Assembly: GCF_001649575.2 (NCBI RefSeq)
Contig: NC_051433.1
Location: forward strand, 24,979,395-25,043,394
Reading direction: 5' to 3'
Origin: Kryptolebias marmoratus
Lineage: Eukaryota; Chordata; Actinopteri; Cyprinodontiformes; Rivulidae
Length of the DNA stretch: 64,000 bases
Shown: positions 54,851 to 64,000 of the stretch, piece by piece
Position numbering within the stretch: the first letter of the stretch is position 1
Layout of the letters: each line of letters begins with the position of its first letter
Notes under the pieces: model-generated
What the model was told of the DNA's origin: nothing
The model's input: the letters and a program-made list of their open reading frames with translations, nothing else
The model's database searches: none
Position numbers and translations under genes: made by a program

Positions 54851-55950
54851 GTTCACTCTGGTTTCCTTTACAGTTTACTTTGTGATGAAAAAGAACAATG
54901 TCAATTTATAGCAGCTTTACTTTACTTCAGATTGGATGCTTCTGTTGTTGGAATCCAATCTGCAGCGGTTTATTATATAGATGTTTGCCCACCCTACAAA
55001 TATCACCACCAGCTACCACTGGAGGCATCTATTACAGTGCATGATCTAAGCTTAAACATTTTGGGGAAAATAGTATCAAATTCCATAAGGAGGACCACAA
55101 AGCATTGCGCCTACGGTACTTGTAAAAGTGACTCACAATACAGCCACTGTCCTCACTCAGGAGGGGTATTTTTTTTTCCACTTTTTCAAAGCTGAACACA
55201 CAACCAGAAAAGTGTGATTTTGCTGGATTTGAGTAATGGCACAAGCTGGATTTGACCGGGGCAAAGTGAGACCATGGATTTAGTGTGCTCCTAACATTTC
55301 ATTGGAAGAAAAGGACCATCAGAGGGCCACCCTGATCCTAACCCTGCACTTGCCGTCCTTGAAAAGGTACAGTAAGCTTTTTTCACTGAACTGGTAGTTT
55401 TACTTCTGTAGGATCCATTCTACTGAAGTCTCTCATACAGTTGTGTTAGTTTTATATTCAGAAAAAAAAGGTTTATATTCAGCTGCCCAAGCCTAAGAGA
55501 ACTTGTTTCTCCGATCAGCAGATGTGCTCTGACAATAATTCAGCGCAACTGATTAAAAGTAAATTTAACTAAAGAATTTTGTAATTTTTCATTCTGTGAT
55601 AATTATCCAAACTAGTGGCCCGAGCAATAAATCCAGTAAAAAAAACTATGCAGATGCTATATGCGGCAAGCACAAGCAAGAATACACCAGTACAAACACA
55701 CCAACCTTTTCAGCAATTCCACCAACTTTCCAGTCTGTTAAAGACCTTGACACTCTAACCAATGTTTCAACTGAACGTTTGTGTAATTCCTGAAGTCAGC
55801 TGTGTCCAACTTTGTGCCAGAAGATAACGCAAACTGAGTCTCTGATTTGAAGCCATGTTGTTTGTACAAACATCTGGATTACTTGTGATATACTCATGGG
55901 AGTAGGTTCAGACTAGTCACTTATTTTTTAGTTTGTTGTCACTAACCTTA
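54851..55950. other. Nothing recognised
   Basis: No supported gene. The 139-codon plus frame at 54776-55195 begins in family-A sequence and has no known motif. Confidence 0.45.
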
Positions 55951-56105
55951 ATGGTAAATGGCTTTCTCTAGTCCAAAGACCCCAAAATGCTTCACACTAC
56001 AATCATGCACCCATTCATACACTGGTGGCAGTAAGCTACACTGTAGCCACAGCTGCCCTGGGGCGGGCTGCCAGAAGTTAGGCAGCCATCACACCGGTCT
56101 ATGGT
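55951..56105. repeat. Common fish interspersed repeat fragment
   Basis: ggtaaatggctttctctagt, then gaccccaaaatgcttcacac, then tgtagccacagctgccctgg. It is a decayed copy of a repeat phrase that recurs in many teleost genomes (recall, not searched). The class is not assigned. Confidence 0.45.
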
Positions 56106-57070
56106 AAAACAGCTGGTCTATTCTATGGTACAAAACTAGCAATAGCTCATTTATAACCAATTACCTAAATGTTTTTGTGTAATGTTATTAGTTATTAATA
56201 AACACTAAAGGAAGTTGCCAATTTTCTTTGCAAGTTTAACAAGTCGTACAGTGCTGTGCTAAAAAAAAGTGAAAAGAAAACTGAAATGCTACATTTCAGG
56301 TACTCCACAGGAATGAAAAGATAATTTGAAAAAGACTGAACAAGTACAACTTTTTGGAAAGGTTGCCAAGAGCAAGTGTTCTCTCTAAAAGGAATACAGC
56401 AGGACGGCTTTATTTTTAAAACAGAATTTTAGCAAATCATAAAATTTCTAAAGCATTTGGTCTTGTATGTGGTCTGCCCAGTTACAAGACATGTTTGCTC
56501 ACAGGTTTTATTAAAATTTAAAACCACCTATTAGCAGAAACACCTTATGCTAACTGTCAGGATGGTGGTAAAGGGATCTTGATTTGGGCTTTTTTTTTGT
56601 ATAACAACACATGGGCACCTTGCAGTCATTGAGTCAACCATAAACTCCTCTGTAAAGAAGAGTATTCCATATTCCAGAGTCAATAGTGAGGCCATCTGTA
56701 CAGCAGCTGAAGCTTGGACTCAACTGGACAGCAGGACAATGATCTGAAACGCAGCAGCAAATCCACAGTACAATAACTGAAAAAAAAAAATATTAAGTTG
56801 TTGGAGTGGTCCAGTCAGAGTCCTGACTTTAATTTGACTAAAATGCTGAAAGCCTTAAGAAAGTTGCGTAGAGAGAAATGCCCACAAACATTAGTAAAAC
56901 CATGCATTTTGTATGGACTTTGTTTACTAAACACTTGAAGATGTAAATTAGCTTATGACTAATTTTACCGCAACACATCTCCCTCATTTGAGTGTAATGT
57001 TTTGTGCATTGTCACCATTAAATAAACTAAACTAAAACCAATGGGACAAAATTCTACAAACATGAAAGAG
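56106..57070. other. AT-rich DNA, nothing recognised
   Basis: No supported gene or repeat. Confidence 0.5.
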
Positions 57071-57074
57071 GCAG

Positions 57075-57165
57075 CGAAAGAGTGGTGCAGTGGTTAGCGC
57101 CTCACAACAAGGTCACAGGTTTGTCTTTCAGCCATTGTGTGTGGAGTTTGCACGTTCTCTCAAAT
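57075..57165 (+). mobile_element. tRNA-headed SINE, head fragment
   Basis: gtggtgcagtggttagcgcc followed by tgtgtggagtttgcacgttc matches the head of the SINE at 7388-7749 in the opposite orientation. It is truncated after about 90 bp. It is not a functional tRNA: there is no cloverleaf and the B-box has decayed. Confidence 0.65.
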
Positions 57166-57358
57166 AGAGGTAAAAAACAAACAAACAAAAAAAACTACCA
57201 AAATACTGTCTTAAGTAAATGTACAGTTAGTCTGTTGAAATTTTTTTGAATACAAGTAAAGTTACTTGTGAAAAAAAAAAAAAATCTACTCAAGAAAAAT
57301 AAAAGTAAGTAATGAAAAACTTTAAGTAAAATATACTTTTGACAAGAACCAGAGTTTT
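57166..57358. other. A-rich DNA, nothing recognised
   Basis: Several poly-A stretches, no feature. Confidence 0.5.
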
Positions 57359-57908
57359 TGTCATAGGAGCGGTACCGAGACAGCGTAAAAGGTAAGTGTT
57401 TTTAATTTACAGAGGAAGAACACCCAGGAGGATCTGCAACGGCAAAAAGGAGCAAGGCGAGTTGCGGGTACAGGTCGGTTTGTTTTTTCGGCAAAGTGAG
57501 TTCTTTGAGAGTAACAACCTGTGTCTTACAGATCCGATGGGGCGGCATGGTGTGGAGCCGAAGCAGAGGTAATCCAGGATGAAGAGGTTTCCAGGAATCC
57601 AAGAGAAGGTAAATCCACCGGGCAGGTTGCAAAGGTAAGTTCCAGACATACAAAAACAGCAAACAAGGGCAGCATAACCTGAGGCAAAGGGTAAGCACAA
57701 AAAACAAGGTTATCGTAACCATAGACTTGATAACAAGGCTAAACTGGCTGTGGCTCTAACCCATAAGGCGTGATGCTCCAGCAGAGATCTGGAACCAACT
57801 GGAGGCTTAAATACCAGTGCTGCTCATCAACTGGAATCTGCTTCAGCTGGGAAGGAAAAGGTTAGTAGTACTGCCAGCAGGGAGGAGACAAAACTCCAGA
57901 TCCCCACA
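57359..57908 (-). mobile_element. Probable solo LTR, 550 bp, minus strand
   Basis: On the minus strand it begins TGTGGGGATCTGGAG and ends CGCTCCTATGACA. The 3' end layout (cttaccttttacgctgtctc before the TGACA end) is like that of the LTR at 52558-53148 (cttacctttatcgctgcctc before TGACA), so the two are related families. Flanking pentamers (gtttt and acttt) do not match well, so the target duplication is eroded or the ends are misplaced. A TATA-like TATTTAAGCC lies near 57811 (minus). The two overlapping ~100-codon minus frames are chance. Confidence 0.6.
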
Positions 57909-59555
57909 ACTTTGTTCACCGCAGGAGAGATTCCCTGGAAAACAAGGACAAGATTGTTTTTATTTTTCAAAGAAGCGCTTAAACAAAAAGCCTCATAATT
58001 TAATATGCAATACCAAATTACAACAAGTTCACATATGATATTTAAAACATTTAAAGGGAATAAATTGTCATTTCAGTTCAGAATACATGGCGCTCAAAAA
58101 AAAAAACAACATATTGAACAAACCACAAAGCAGTTAATAGAAAAACTCGTAAACTACCTGCCCCACTCCAGATTTGGTTACAGTTCATTCTTGTGGCTAC
58201 AATGAGACAGTTCTTGCTCAGAGACATATAAGATGGTGTAAACATGACTTAAAATAGTGGAAGGTATGAATAAAAATATTCCTATTCAAACATTAACGGT
58301 TGGTTATTTTACTGGACGTTGTTTCCTAACATAATTAAAACGAAAACAAAACAACATTGAACTCCTGCCACAAAGTGAATAATTAGCTGTCTGACAATTG
58401 CCAAATTAATAACTTCTTTTTATTCTTAAAAAAAAAAAATCTGTATTATTTTTCATCAGAGTGTATGTTTTAATTAGACCAGGTCTTGTCCACTTATTGA
58501 TTCTCTGACATGTTTCCAGATGTGAGTTTGGGAGTTATAATGCTCTCTGTTTATGATCACATCAGGATACAGCTTCAGGTTTATTTGTTTACCAGATTCT
58601 AAAGAGCTAACCATTATTAGCAGTGTCAGGCACCACCACAGGCTGCAGGTCTGAGTCTCTCTGAGCTAATCCAGCTAACAGCTGACTGAAACAGCCCGAG
58701 TGTCTCTCAATTGTCACCAGGAGTTCCAGGAGTTTATTTAATTATGTTTGACTTGAACAGAAGTCACAAAGGAGGTTCAGCTGTCCGCCATGATTTTTTT
58801 ATAAGAATGTAAGAGTCAGCAGTGACAAGGCATAAAGGCCCTGGGCTCAACTACACATACACACAGCAGATCTGATTCATAGATAAAATAAAGGCCTAGT
58901 ACTCCCCTGAGAAATGCATATCACCCGCTGCAGTTTCTTATTTTATAGGGAACATTACAGATTATTTGTTGTACATAGAGCAGAGCAGATAACATCTGGA
59001 GTTCCAGACAGTCAGTTTTAATATGTTATGTATCTTTACATACACATGTAATTCCATAAATTGTCCTTATATTAGGTTAATAGTCTTTTTCCCTAGGGAA
59101 AAAAAAATCAAATGTACATCTTTAATTTAAAGGGGTACATTAAACAAAATATTTACAAGAAACAAGCTTTTTCAAGAGCCACTACTTCTAATTATTTAAA
59201 AATTTTATTTTTTGCTTCTTGCTGTGTAACATTGTGAACAAAAATAGGTTGTTATAAATGTTTGAAACTAGAAATGAAAAGACAAAAAAGCACAATTATG
59301 AATTATTTACATTTTATTTTAGCATTATCCCAAAATATTTCTTTAATTGCTTTTTCAGGCCATATTAGTTTCAGTCAAGATTTATTCAACTGTCTCCAGT
59401 CTTTTGGCAAATGTATTCAAAACATCATCAAGATGTACGGCTTTAGTCCTTCCTGACGCTACACCAACACCCCCAATTTGCTTAGTCGCTTATTACCTAT
59501 TGACAGATTTGATCAACTTTAGTGCAAAGAAACTGCGCTCACATGATTATAAAAA
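57909..59555. other. AT-rich DNA; family-A end motif at 58890
   Basis: No supported gene. taaaggcctagtactcccct at 58889 matches the family-A terminus with a decayed hairpin. Confidence 0.45.
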
Positions 59556-59559
59556 CTGT

Positions 59560-61011
59560 GAGTGCAATTTTACACTATTTAAATGTCTTGTGTATGACTC
59601 AAGGAAGACTGACCTCCAATAACCTGGTAGGTGTTTGACAGCCGCTAGTTTGCTTTCTGTCAAGAATTTGCTAAAGCTGAGGGATCTCATATTGTAGATC
59701 CTCTGTGCTGCAGTTGTATTGTGAGGCAAATGGAAACACTATATTTTTCTCAAAAAATGTGGGGCTGCTGAGATTCAAGACTTGTATCCCTTGCATTATG
59801 ACACAATTTTCTGTTACAAATCTTCTCTTCACCTCAGAGAGAAGTGCATCAATAACAGGAATGTATGAACCTGTCTGAAATGACTCTTTGATTATGTTGA
59901 CCTGTTTTGAGCTACTGGAGTGGATATGTAATGCCCTGGAAGCCTGGGGCTTGGTGCGACCTGACGGCCTAGAGATGCAGCACCAATGTTGCATTGCTTA
60001 GCAAGGGTCACAGTAACGTCCCAAATGTCATTAAAGAGAAAGATAGCCCTCTCTGTAACTATCCAGTGTGTCAACAAGAGAATCAAGGGTAATAGCTGTG
60101 TCCAGACTGAGTTGCAGGGACTGTAAACCATCAGACAGATGTTTACCCTGCTAAAAACAAAGTTACAAGTAGGCAAACAAATGTAAGATCTATTTGGGCC
60201 AATAGCCCTTTTGCCTCTACAGCTCTGTCTCCATTTCCCTCTTCAGGCATTTCACTTAGTAGACGTATGATGGCTGGCAGTCTGTCCCCCACTATTTTGC
60301 GAGCATTGTACCTACATGCCCACTGTGTCTCTATAAGCCTTTTAAGTCTCTTTAGGATCCAAGAAACATCTCCCTTTGTACCTATTGCCACATTTGGTTC
60401 ACATGTGACCCTAACAAAAAGAGATGCAGCTTCTGCAAAAAAAAAAAGAAAAAGAAACAACAATGCATTTCACACTGTCAGCTAATACAAAGTTTAAGCA
60501 TTGCCATGAACATGAAAAGCTAATCAGGCCCCAAACCTTATGCACGCTTGCACACCTGTGTTCTTTCCATTCATTACTGAGGCGCCAACATATGCTTGTC
60601 CTACAAGGTGGTTTCTGTAGTCATGACTGTACTTCTGTAGTATCTGTACAATTTTCTCTGAAAGTGCAGCAGCATCCAGGCGTTCTGAGGCTTCAAAGTT
60701 GAGGAATATTTCATGTACTGACACACTGTAACAGCAACGAATCACAAACATCTGTTTCTCCAAGCTAAGATCTTTGGTCTTGTCAACCATAATGCTGAAA
60801 GTCTCTCTTTGTGCAGCTTCACTAATAACTGAGGAGTGAACCTTTTTAGCCAGGCAATCAATTATTTGATTTTGTGTACCATGCCCAAGATATACTGCAT
60901 TTCTGTGACTTGTAATTTTTCATTTGACTTTAGGATCACTTGGCTAACATTTCCATAATGGCAAAGAAATTTCCTTCATGTGTAATATCCTTCATTTTCA
61001 CCTTCTGTTTC

Positions 61012-61079
<68 letters not shown>

Positions 61080-61930
61080 AAAGATGCTGCGAGAGGGCAT
61101 GGGTTTGCAGTGGACGTCTCATGACACTGCGCGCATTAGTGTGTGCTCCAGATCTCGCAAGGCCTACAAAACCCCGTCTTTGTATTTTGCCTTTTTCCAA
61201 TTTTCGAACCCTCCTTCAGCAGTAAATACTAACTCATCTGTGGAAGAAAGACTGAAGTGCCAGCAGGCATAACAACATGCAGGAGTCTTTACTCTGGGAG
61301 TATTCCAGAATTATATCCAGTCTTTATTGAAACCTCATCTTCTCTCACCCTAAAGAGTCCAAGGGAAGACCTTGAGTTGTGGCTGTTTCAACTCTGCTGC
61401 TCTTTTCTGGGAAATATTTAGGATGAAACAAGAAGCAAAATCAGTTATTCTAACTTATTATAGTCACCATTATTATTACTAATAGAAGCTGTTTTTATTG
61501 TTATAAGAATAATATTAACATCAACAATATGTAGGTAGCCCATTTCAATAGTAATTACAAATTAAAACTGTAATATCAGGCTAAATAAGATTTGGATGTA
61601 AATGTATGCTTCATGCAATATATTCCTCTGCTGGTCTGGGAAGAGGTTGACTAGCTATTCTTTTCGAATCCTTTGTTGTTGATGCTGTCTTTTTCCTGCC
61701 TGGTGCTGTCTGTTGTCCTTCACTGTTACTGTCCTCTGTGGCTAGTAATTCTTCTCATGTTCTCCCTCTGTTCTTTCCTCCTCTCTTGTTGCCTCTGCTT
61801 GTCCTCCTGCTGATTCCTCCTTACTGTCCTTTTGCTGCTGCTCCACTGTCAGCTGCGTCTCACCTTAACTGACTTTCTTCTTAAAGTAAGAAGAGACGCC
61901 TGCAGACTTTCTGTTCACTGTCTTCAAATT
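59560..61930 (-). pseudogene. hAT transposase relic, TTF/ZMYM-like type
   Basis: Reading right to left on the minus strand: KSAGVSSYFKKKVS near 61890-61850, then a Cys-containing TTF-type segment near 61275-61180 (CYACWHFSLSSTDELVF, GGFENWKKAKYKDG), then MVDKTKDLSLEKQMFVIRC at 60790. Next are SEKIVQILQ and VGQAYVGASVMNGKNTGVQ at about 60590-60550, then TQWACRYNARKIV at about 60330, EAKGLLAQIDLTFVC, and finally VIDALLSEVKRRFVTENC at about 59850. That order fits transposase-derived hAT proteins with an N-terminal TTF zinc finger and an RNase H-like fold. Many frameshifts and stops, an intervening (TA)n run (61014-61076) and an A-rich insertion (60438-60460) show it is dead. Terminal inverted repeats were not located. 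Confidence 0.75.
61014..61076. repeat. (TA)n microsatellite within the hAT relic
   Basis: About 63 bp of uninterrupted TA. Confidence 0.97.
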
Positions 61931-62265
61931 TACACAACACAGTGACTAATCAATGCTATTAAGCTAAAACTCAACCAGCTGACCAGCTCATGTAATTTGA
62001 TACACACAAAAAAATGCAACGGTCAAGCCAGCTGCCAGAGTTATGTCAATGGGTCCCAGATGTGACAAACCCAGCAACAAAGAGAAAATAGAATCCTGTG
62101 AGGCAGGTGGAGTGTAACACCATACAATGTATGGAGCACACAGTTTGCTTCCTGGACTGTGTATTTAAAACACAAACAAAACATATCCATGAGTGTATTC
62201 CTTTCAAATGTCTATATATTCAGATAAATATAAGCATTTCTTATCTATTAACATATTTTTCAGCA
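61931..62265. other. AT-rich DNA, nothing recognised
   Basis: Left flank of the solo LTR; no feature. Confidence 0.5.
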
Positions 62266-62270
62266 GTGTC

Positions 62271-63105
62271 TGTTATGTTGGGTTCCAGTTTCCTTACCCA
62301 CATACAGAACACCACCAGGAGAACAGACAATCAGATGAATGGGTTGAAGAGCAATGGGAGAGATGGTGAGTTAGAGGCCGTCGGAAGGTGGAAACGAGAA
62401 ATTTAGACCGATCTTACTTGAAATGAAGAAAGACCTCCGCCGGGGATTGGTTATACGGTGGATTCCAAGGGATGGTCCCTAGTAGGTGTCCCTGAAGTGG
62501 TCCAGGTTCCAGAGTGGGGCCGTGACGGAGTGAGTCCTTGTTGGTGACGTGGAGGCTGCGGTGGAGGGCAGATGGGTTATTCAGGTGCAGAGGTGAAGAG
62601 GAGGGTATAGGCTACCAGCTGGGAATCCAGGAATGGTTTGTTGGAGATCTGCAGGGGCGAAGACGGTACTCTGGCAACCAGAGGGTAGGGATTCACGGCG
62701 TCACGGGGAAGAAAATCCTGCAAGCCAGATCCCGGGCGACACAGTGGAATTTCCAGGGCGTCACAAGAGAAACTCCTAAGAGAGGGGACAAGAGTCGGTT
62801 ACTTGGAGTAATTTTCAGAGATTACACAGAGAGCTAGCTTAGAAGGGCACAGAGTGCCAAAACTGGCAAACACTCAGGCATTGAAGTGTGTGCAGCCTGC
62901 TCCTCATGTACTCCGGGATAAGTGAGTGAACGAGTCACAGGTGCGCCGACAGAGTCAGCGGGCACGCCCTCCAAGGAGTGCAGCGGGCACGCCCTCAATG
63001 GTGTGCAGCTTTTAGTCACCATCTAGTGAATGACGGGGGAAGCAGAGGCAAACAACAACAACAAAAAACATCCCACAAAAAGGACCAAAACCCCTGTTCC
63101 CAACA
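62271..63105 (-). mobile_element. Solo LTR, 835 bp, with 5 bp target duplication
   Basis: On the minus strand it starts TGTTGGGAACAGGGG (63105) and ends CCCAACATAACA (62271), so TG...CA. It also has an inner tgttggg/cccaaca inverted repeat at the ends. It is flanked by perfect 5 bp duplications gtgtc (62266-62270 and 63106-63110). GC-rich interior, no coding region. A short direct repeat (gcgggcacgccctc) occurs at 62958-62971 and 62982-62995. LTR class is not assigned. Confidence 0.83.
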
Positions 63106-63110
63106 GTGTC

Positions 63111-63450
63111 ATTCTTATCCTACACAACACTAAAATGCACAAAGTCACTTTTAAATAAAGTGACTAGATTACCATAGTCATTTATAGTGCAGAATAATAG
63201 TGTTACTAACCCATACTTATAGCAAACAGGTTTTTGTTTAAAACTAACCACATAAACAAAACAAGCATTTGTTTGAGACATATTCTGTGTAGGAGCTATA
63301 AAAACCACTACAGGCTAGCAACATTCCCACCACTTAGCATTCATCTTGGGACATCCAATTTACCATATTTGTAATCTGAAGATGTAAGCACGATGAAGCA
63401 TGATGAAAAACATACCTTTTAAATATAAGTACTGGTATTATTTTTACGCA
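63111..63450. other. AT-rich DNA, nothing recognised
   Basis: No feature seen. Confidence 0.5.
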
Positions 63451-63454
63451 GATA

Positions 63455-63550
63455 CAGGGTTTCCCCCAGAAAAGAGGCTAATCCTGGTGGTAGGTGGCCA
63501 ATCGCCGGCCGACCATAATTTAGTAAAAAAAATAAAAAAAAATTAAGGTT
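63455..63550 (+). mobile_element. Left end of a possible hAT-type MITE
   Basis: cagggtttcccccagaaaag is a CAGGG-type terminus of the kind found on non-autonomous hAT repeats in fish. No matching right end is recognised before the window stops, so it may be truncated. Confidence 0.4.
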
Positions 63551-63680
63551 GACAGGAAAGTAGAAAATATGGCTATTCATTATGTGATATTGTAAGATAT
63601 TTGTGCCAAATATTTACACAACTACAGTTTTACAAAAAGCCACCTTTGAATTACTTTTTTAAACAAAAATACAATTAAAA

Positions 63681-64000
63681 TTAAAGCTGCAAGCAGCGTT
63701 GGACGGCCCTCGCAGCTCAGCACTGCTTCGGCCTATGGCGACCGCGGGAAGTCTGGTGACCGCCCTCTACGCTGTGGCGCACTTCCCGCGCATTTCCCGT
63801 GCACTTCCCGCGCCCTCCACTAGGTGGCGCTCTGGGCAAACGTCCGAAATTGCCTTCAGTCCGGATCATTATGACTCCTGTGGCATGTTGTGAAGTTTCG
63901 CCTTCCTACGTCGAACGGTTCCAGAGTTAGAGCACGTGTGCTGTTGCGACCTTGAACTTTGACCTTGTGACGTTGAACTCCAAAGGGCTAATCCTTGACC
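63681..64000 (+). repeat. GC-rich interspersed repeat starting ttaaagctgcaagcagcg
   Basis: Begins with a small hairpin (gctgc-aa-gcagc) and continues as CpG-rich sequence with three cttcccg(c/t)gc-like direct repeats at 63779-63812. It runs past the window end. I recall similar phrases as a dispersed fish repeat; the class is unknown. Confidence 0.5.
63817..63831 (+). promoter_or_regulatory. CTCF-like motif
   Basis: ccactaggtggcgct matches the vertebrate CTCF core pattern CCASYAGRKGGC at every position. It sits in the CpG-rich repeat at the window end. Confidence 0.45.

Noticed and set aside
54776..55195. 139-codon plus frame as a gene
   Set aside because: It begins inside a family-A repeat and has no motif or splice context.
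57075..57165. A tRNA gene
   Set aside because: Only the A-box-like head of a SINE is present; no cloverleaf can be drawn.

Overview
This 64 kb window looks like a teleost fish chromosome segment, probably percomorph. It is AT-rich with very low gene density, and its interspersed repeats belong to types common in fish genomes: RTE/Rex3-like and L2-like LINEs, DIRS/Ngaro-type tyrosine-recombinase retrotransposons, Tc1 and hAT relics, a tRNA-headed SINE with an RTE-like tail, and solo LTRs. Introns obey GT-AG rules. The species cannot be named from the sequence. No confident single-copy host gene was found, so the window is probably intergenic or lies in a large intron. Four runs of N are present (25681-26241, 30412-30740, 37967-38724, 46195-46272), all inside repeats.

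Layout. 1-10 kb: AT-rich DNA, a 465 bp deletion derivative of the DIRS-type element found later (769-1233), a short copy of an unclassified repeat called here family A (5277-5670), and a SINE on the minus strand (7388-7749). 10.36-18.66 kb: a ~1.05 kb family-A copy split by a ~7.25 kb insertion (about 10998-18250). The insertion carries two divergently transcribed spliced genes. The minus-strand gene resembles the N-terminal part of an EnSpm/TNP2-like transposase and lacks the rest. The plus-strand gene ends in a BEN domain. The two start codons are 270 bp apart across a CCAAT/ETS/YY1-like bidirectional promoter. This is the most interesting object in the window. 19-23 kb: a Tc1 relic, a LINE scrap, a full family-A copy and an unidentified coding relic. 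25.5-26.5 kb: a non-autonomous hAT element with a perfect 8 bp target duplication.

30.27-34.24 kb: a DIRS/Ngaro-type retrotransposon on the minus strand with intact-looking tyrosine recombinase and RNase H, an RT missing its N-terminal half, and a 13-unit hairpin-forming array near its 3' end. 34.96-39.68 kb: a nest of elements. An RTE relic on the minus strand is followed by a second RTE relic on the plus strand. The tail of the second is interrupted by a palindromic foldback element, which is itself interrupted by a 5'-truncated L2-like LINE. 40-51 kb: mostly unremarkable AT-rich DNA with microsatellites, a LINE relic, a candidate 1.72 kb TA-flanked element (48807-50526) and an internally deleted RTE copy. 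52.5-63.1 kb: four LTR-like insertions, three with 5 bp target duplications, and a decayed hAT transposase of the TTF/ZMYM-like type (about 59560-61930). The window ends in a GC-rich repeat containing a perfect match to the CTCF core motif.

No operon-like cooperation is expected. The gene content is almost entirely mobile-element derived, and the nesting gives a relative insertion order at several places.
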